From positions 1 through 54,574 of the forward strand of contig SFFH01000014.1 in assembly GCA_004557905.1 (NCBI GenBank): 54,574 bases of DNA, in the 5' to 3' direction. The notes below the pieces were generated by a model. The model searched no databases. It worked only from the letters and a program-made list of their open reading frames with translations, and had not been told where the DNA came from. Below are positions 53,301 through 54,574 of this stretch, in pieces (positions within the stretch are counted from its first letter, which is position 1; each line of letters starts with the position of its first letter). The DNA is from Clostridiales bacterium. GTDB taxonomy: Bacteria > Bacillota > Clostridia > Christensenellales > Aristaeellaceae. Both the position numbers and the translations under genes were made by a program.

Positions 53301-53993
53301 TTAAAACAATGCGGCAGGCTTCTGCTGCGTCTTTTCTCCATAGCCCTCGGGCTTGGGCGTGCGGTAGCGCTCGATCATCATGCTCAGCACCGCCGCGGAG
53401 GTCTCCTCGTTGCCGTTGTAATCCATGATGCACAGCATGCTGTCCGCCGGATCGTTGCCGTAAGCGAGCAGGCCGTAGAGCGAATCCGCCGGGATCGCGT
53501 AGATGCCCTCCTCGCCGGTGCTGCTGACCATTCTGCCGGCGGTCAGATCGATGTCCTGCACATCGATCACGCCGCTCTCGATATAGGGCGTCAGATCCAT
53601 GAACGCGTAATCCGCGCCGTCCGCTGCGAGCTTCTGAACCTCGCTGAGCGGCATCAGACACACGTCACCCTGCTGTGCCGCCGCATAGGTGGAAAACTGC
53701 ATGGAGGCGTAGATGTCGTCACCCGCCAGGTTGATGTTGAGGATGGTCAGCTCCTCCTGATCGGGATGTGCCTCAAAGAACAACGGCTCAAGCTCCGCCT
53801 GCATCGCGCCCGTGTCGCAATAGCTGTTCAGGATATAGATCTCGATCTTCTTCTCCTCCGGCGGACGATAGGCCGTCGTGGTGAACGTCACGTCAACCGC
53901 AGCCGCGCAGAGAAAGACCAGAAGAAGATACTTCCACCAGTTGTACGTCCAATGGTTCTTCACCATCTTTTTCGTGATGCGGTTTTCTGCCAT
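53301..53993 (-). CDS. Membrane-anchored extracytoplasmic protein of unknown function
   Basis: A 230-residue protein: cytoplasmic basic start, one helix (about 20-38; WWKYLLLVFLCAAAVDVTF), and an outside domain with YILNSYCDTGAMQAELEPLF, LAGDDIYASMQFSTY and GEEGIYAIPADSLYGLL. The folds of the outside domain resemble a small solute-binding protein (a half-size type), by inspection only. GGGGAGG precedes the start at 53993. Confidence 0.7.
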   Translation of the reverse strand: MAENRITKKMVKNHWTYNWWKYLLLVFLCAAAVDVTFTTTAYRPPEEKKIEIYILNSYCDTGAMQAELEPLFFEAHPDQEELTILNINLAGDDIYASMQFSTYAAAQQGDVCLMPLSEVQKLAADGADYAFMDLTPYIESGVIDVQDIDLTAGRMVSSTGEEGIYAIPADSLYGLLAYGNDPADSMLCIMDYNGNEETSAAVLSMMIERYRTPKPEGYGEKTQQKPAALF

Positions 53994-54090
53994 GTCCGGG
54001 CCTCCCCTGCGTGTGATCAACTTATGATAGCACGCAGAGCCGATTTGTTCAACCGCAATTCCGGTTTTTTTGCATCCGGCCAGTCATCGT

Positions 54091-54574
54091 TCACGGCGTC
54101 CGGGCCGCGCTGCGCGCATCCCGGATGCACAGGACGGCCGCCAGCAGGATCATCGGCAGCCCGCCGATGAGGCCAACCATCAGCGGCCCGAGCAGCAGTC
54201 CGTTGGCATAAGCGGGGTTCAGGACCAGCGTGGGCACCCCGGCAAACGCGTTGATGGCGCCGTGGCAGAGCGCGGGGATCCAGATGCAGTCGGTCTTTTC
54301 ATAGAGGACATCCAGCAGGATGCCCATGGCGGACGCAATCAAGCAGAACAGCAGCGGACCGGTGACCGGCGCGCCCCAGTATGCAAAGCCGTATTCATAG
54401 CCCGCCAGCAGCATGATCGGCCAGTGCCAGATGCCCCAGATGACGCCGCCGACGATCCGCCCCTTCACGGTGCCGTAGCGCCGCTTGAGCTCGGGATACA
54501 TCACGCCGCGCCAGCCCGCTTCCTCGCCGATTGCAAAGCCCATGTTGATCAGGGGCGCGTAGGTCAGCGCTGTG
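54091..54574 (-). CDS. CPBP family intramembrane protease, partial at window edge
   Basis: The last 161 codons of a CPBP (CAAX-type) membrane protein. It has the first catalytic motif EEAGWRG, the second histidine in IWGIWHWPIML and a third in LCHGAINAF, so it is probably active. The frame has no stop before 54574, so the gene continues beyond the window. Members process prenylated proteins or peptides; the role here is unknown. It lies 98 bases from the next gene, on the same strand. Confidence 0.88.
   Translation of the reverse strand, partial: TALTYAPLINMGFAIGEEAGWRGVMYPELKRRYGTVKGRIVGGVIWGIWHWPIMLLAGYEYGFAYWGAPVTGPLLFCLIASAMGILLDVLYEKTDCIWIPALCHGAINAFAGVPTLVLNPAYANGLLLGPLMVGLIGGLPMILLAAVLCIRDARSAARTP

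Overview
The window reads as a chromosomal segment of a GC-rich, strictly anaerobic member of the Bacillota, most likely class Clostridia (Oscillospirales or Christensenellales type; the exact order is inference). Reasons: Gram-positive style ribosome binding sites, oxygen-independent ribonucleotide reductase (nrdD/nrdG), ferrous iron uptake (Feo), RemB next to gyrB, TRAP and flavoprotein operons, a DUF5685/J-domain pair, and high-GC third codon positions that create very long antisense open frames. No phage, plasmid, IS or CRISPR signature was seen.

Layout. 1-1104: remnant of a two-component system (broken histidine kinase). 1215-8653 (minus): a cobalamin nucleotide-loop operon led by a B12 riboswitch with a downstream terminator: cobD, cbiP, cbiB, a Cys-rich small protein, cobT, cobU, cobS, a P-loop-less second CobU, and a broken cobC. 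8727-12258 (plus): iron operon feoA-feoA-feoB-Cys-rich peptide-DtxR-like regulator, with two palindromic boxes suited to that regulator; feoB is frameshifted. 12262-13335: decayed DNA with a 5'-truncated dgoD and one diverged repeat copy. 13338-15009 (minus): J-domain protein and DUF5685 protein. 15041-17618 (minus): znuABC. 17751-23678 (plus): polA, a 99-bp tandem repeat, coaE, a lytic transglycosylase and an orphan oligopeptide-type binding protein. 23954-26686 (minus): exported FMN/FAD reductase and a MerR regulator. 26886-31794 (plus): mnmG, csoR and a copA fused in frame to a copZ-like domain. 31958-35848 (minus): GlpA-like, GlpB-like, DUF1667 and HAD phosphatase genes, preceded by a YcxB-like gene and a dctPQM TRAP transporter (36612-39581). 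39963-44860: tRNA-Asn, a rhomboid-like protein, a duplicated-module membrane protein, tcdA, asnS and an EamA exporter. 45102-49967 (minus): remB-gyrB-gyrA. 50201-53145 (minus): nrdG and nrdD behind an NrdR-like box. 53301-54574 (minus): an anchored extracytoplasmic protein and a CPBP protease cut by the window edge.

How the parts work together. Much of the window concerns metals and their sensors: cobalt/B12 (riboswitch), iron (DtxR-like boxes), zinc (palindromes around znuA/polA) and copper (CsoR operator placed inside the promoter spacer). A second theme is flavin-dependent anaerobic redox chemistry. A third is tRNA-Asn: its gene, its synthetase and the t6A-cyclising enzyme TcdA lie within 4 kb.

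The most unusual observation is that several otherwise well conserved genes (feoB, cobC, polA, probably the histidine kinase) each lack a short internal segment. In feoB and cobC the join falls on a short sequence that reads as consensus protein in both frames, which is what a deletion between short direct repeats would leave. Either this genome is losing DNA that way, or the assembly has collapsed; raw reads would decide.
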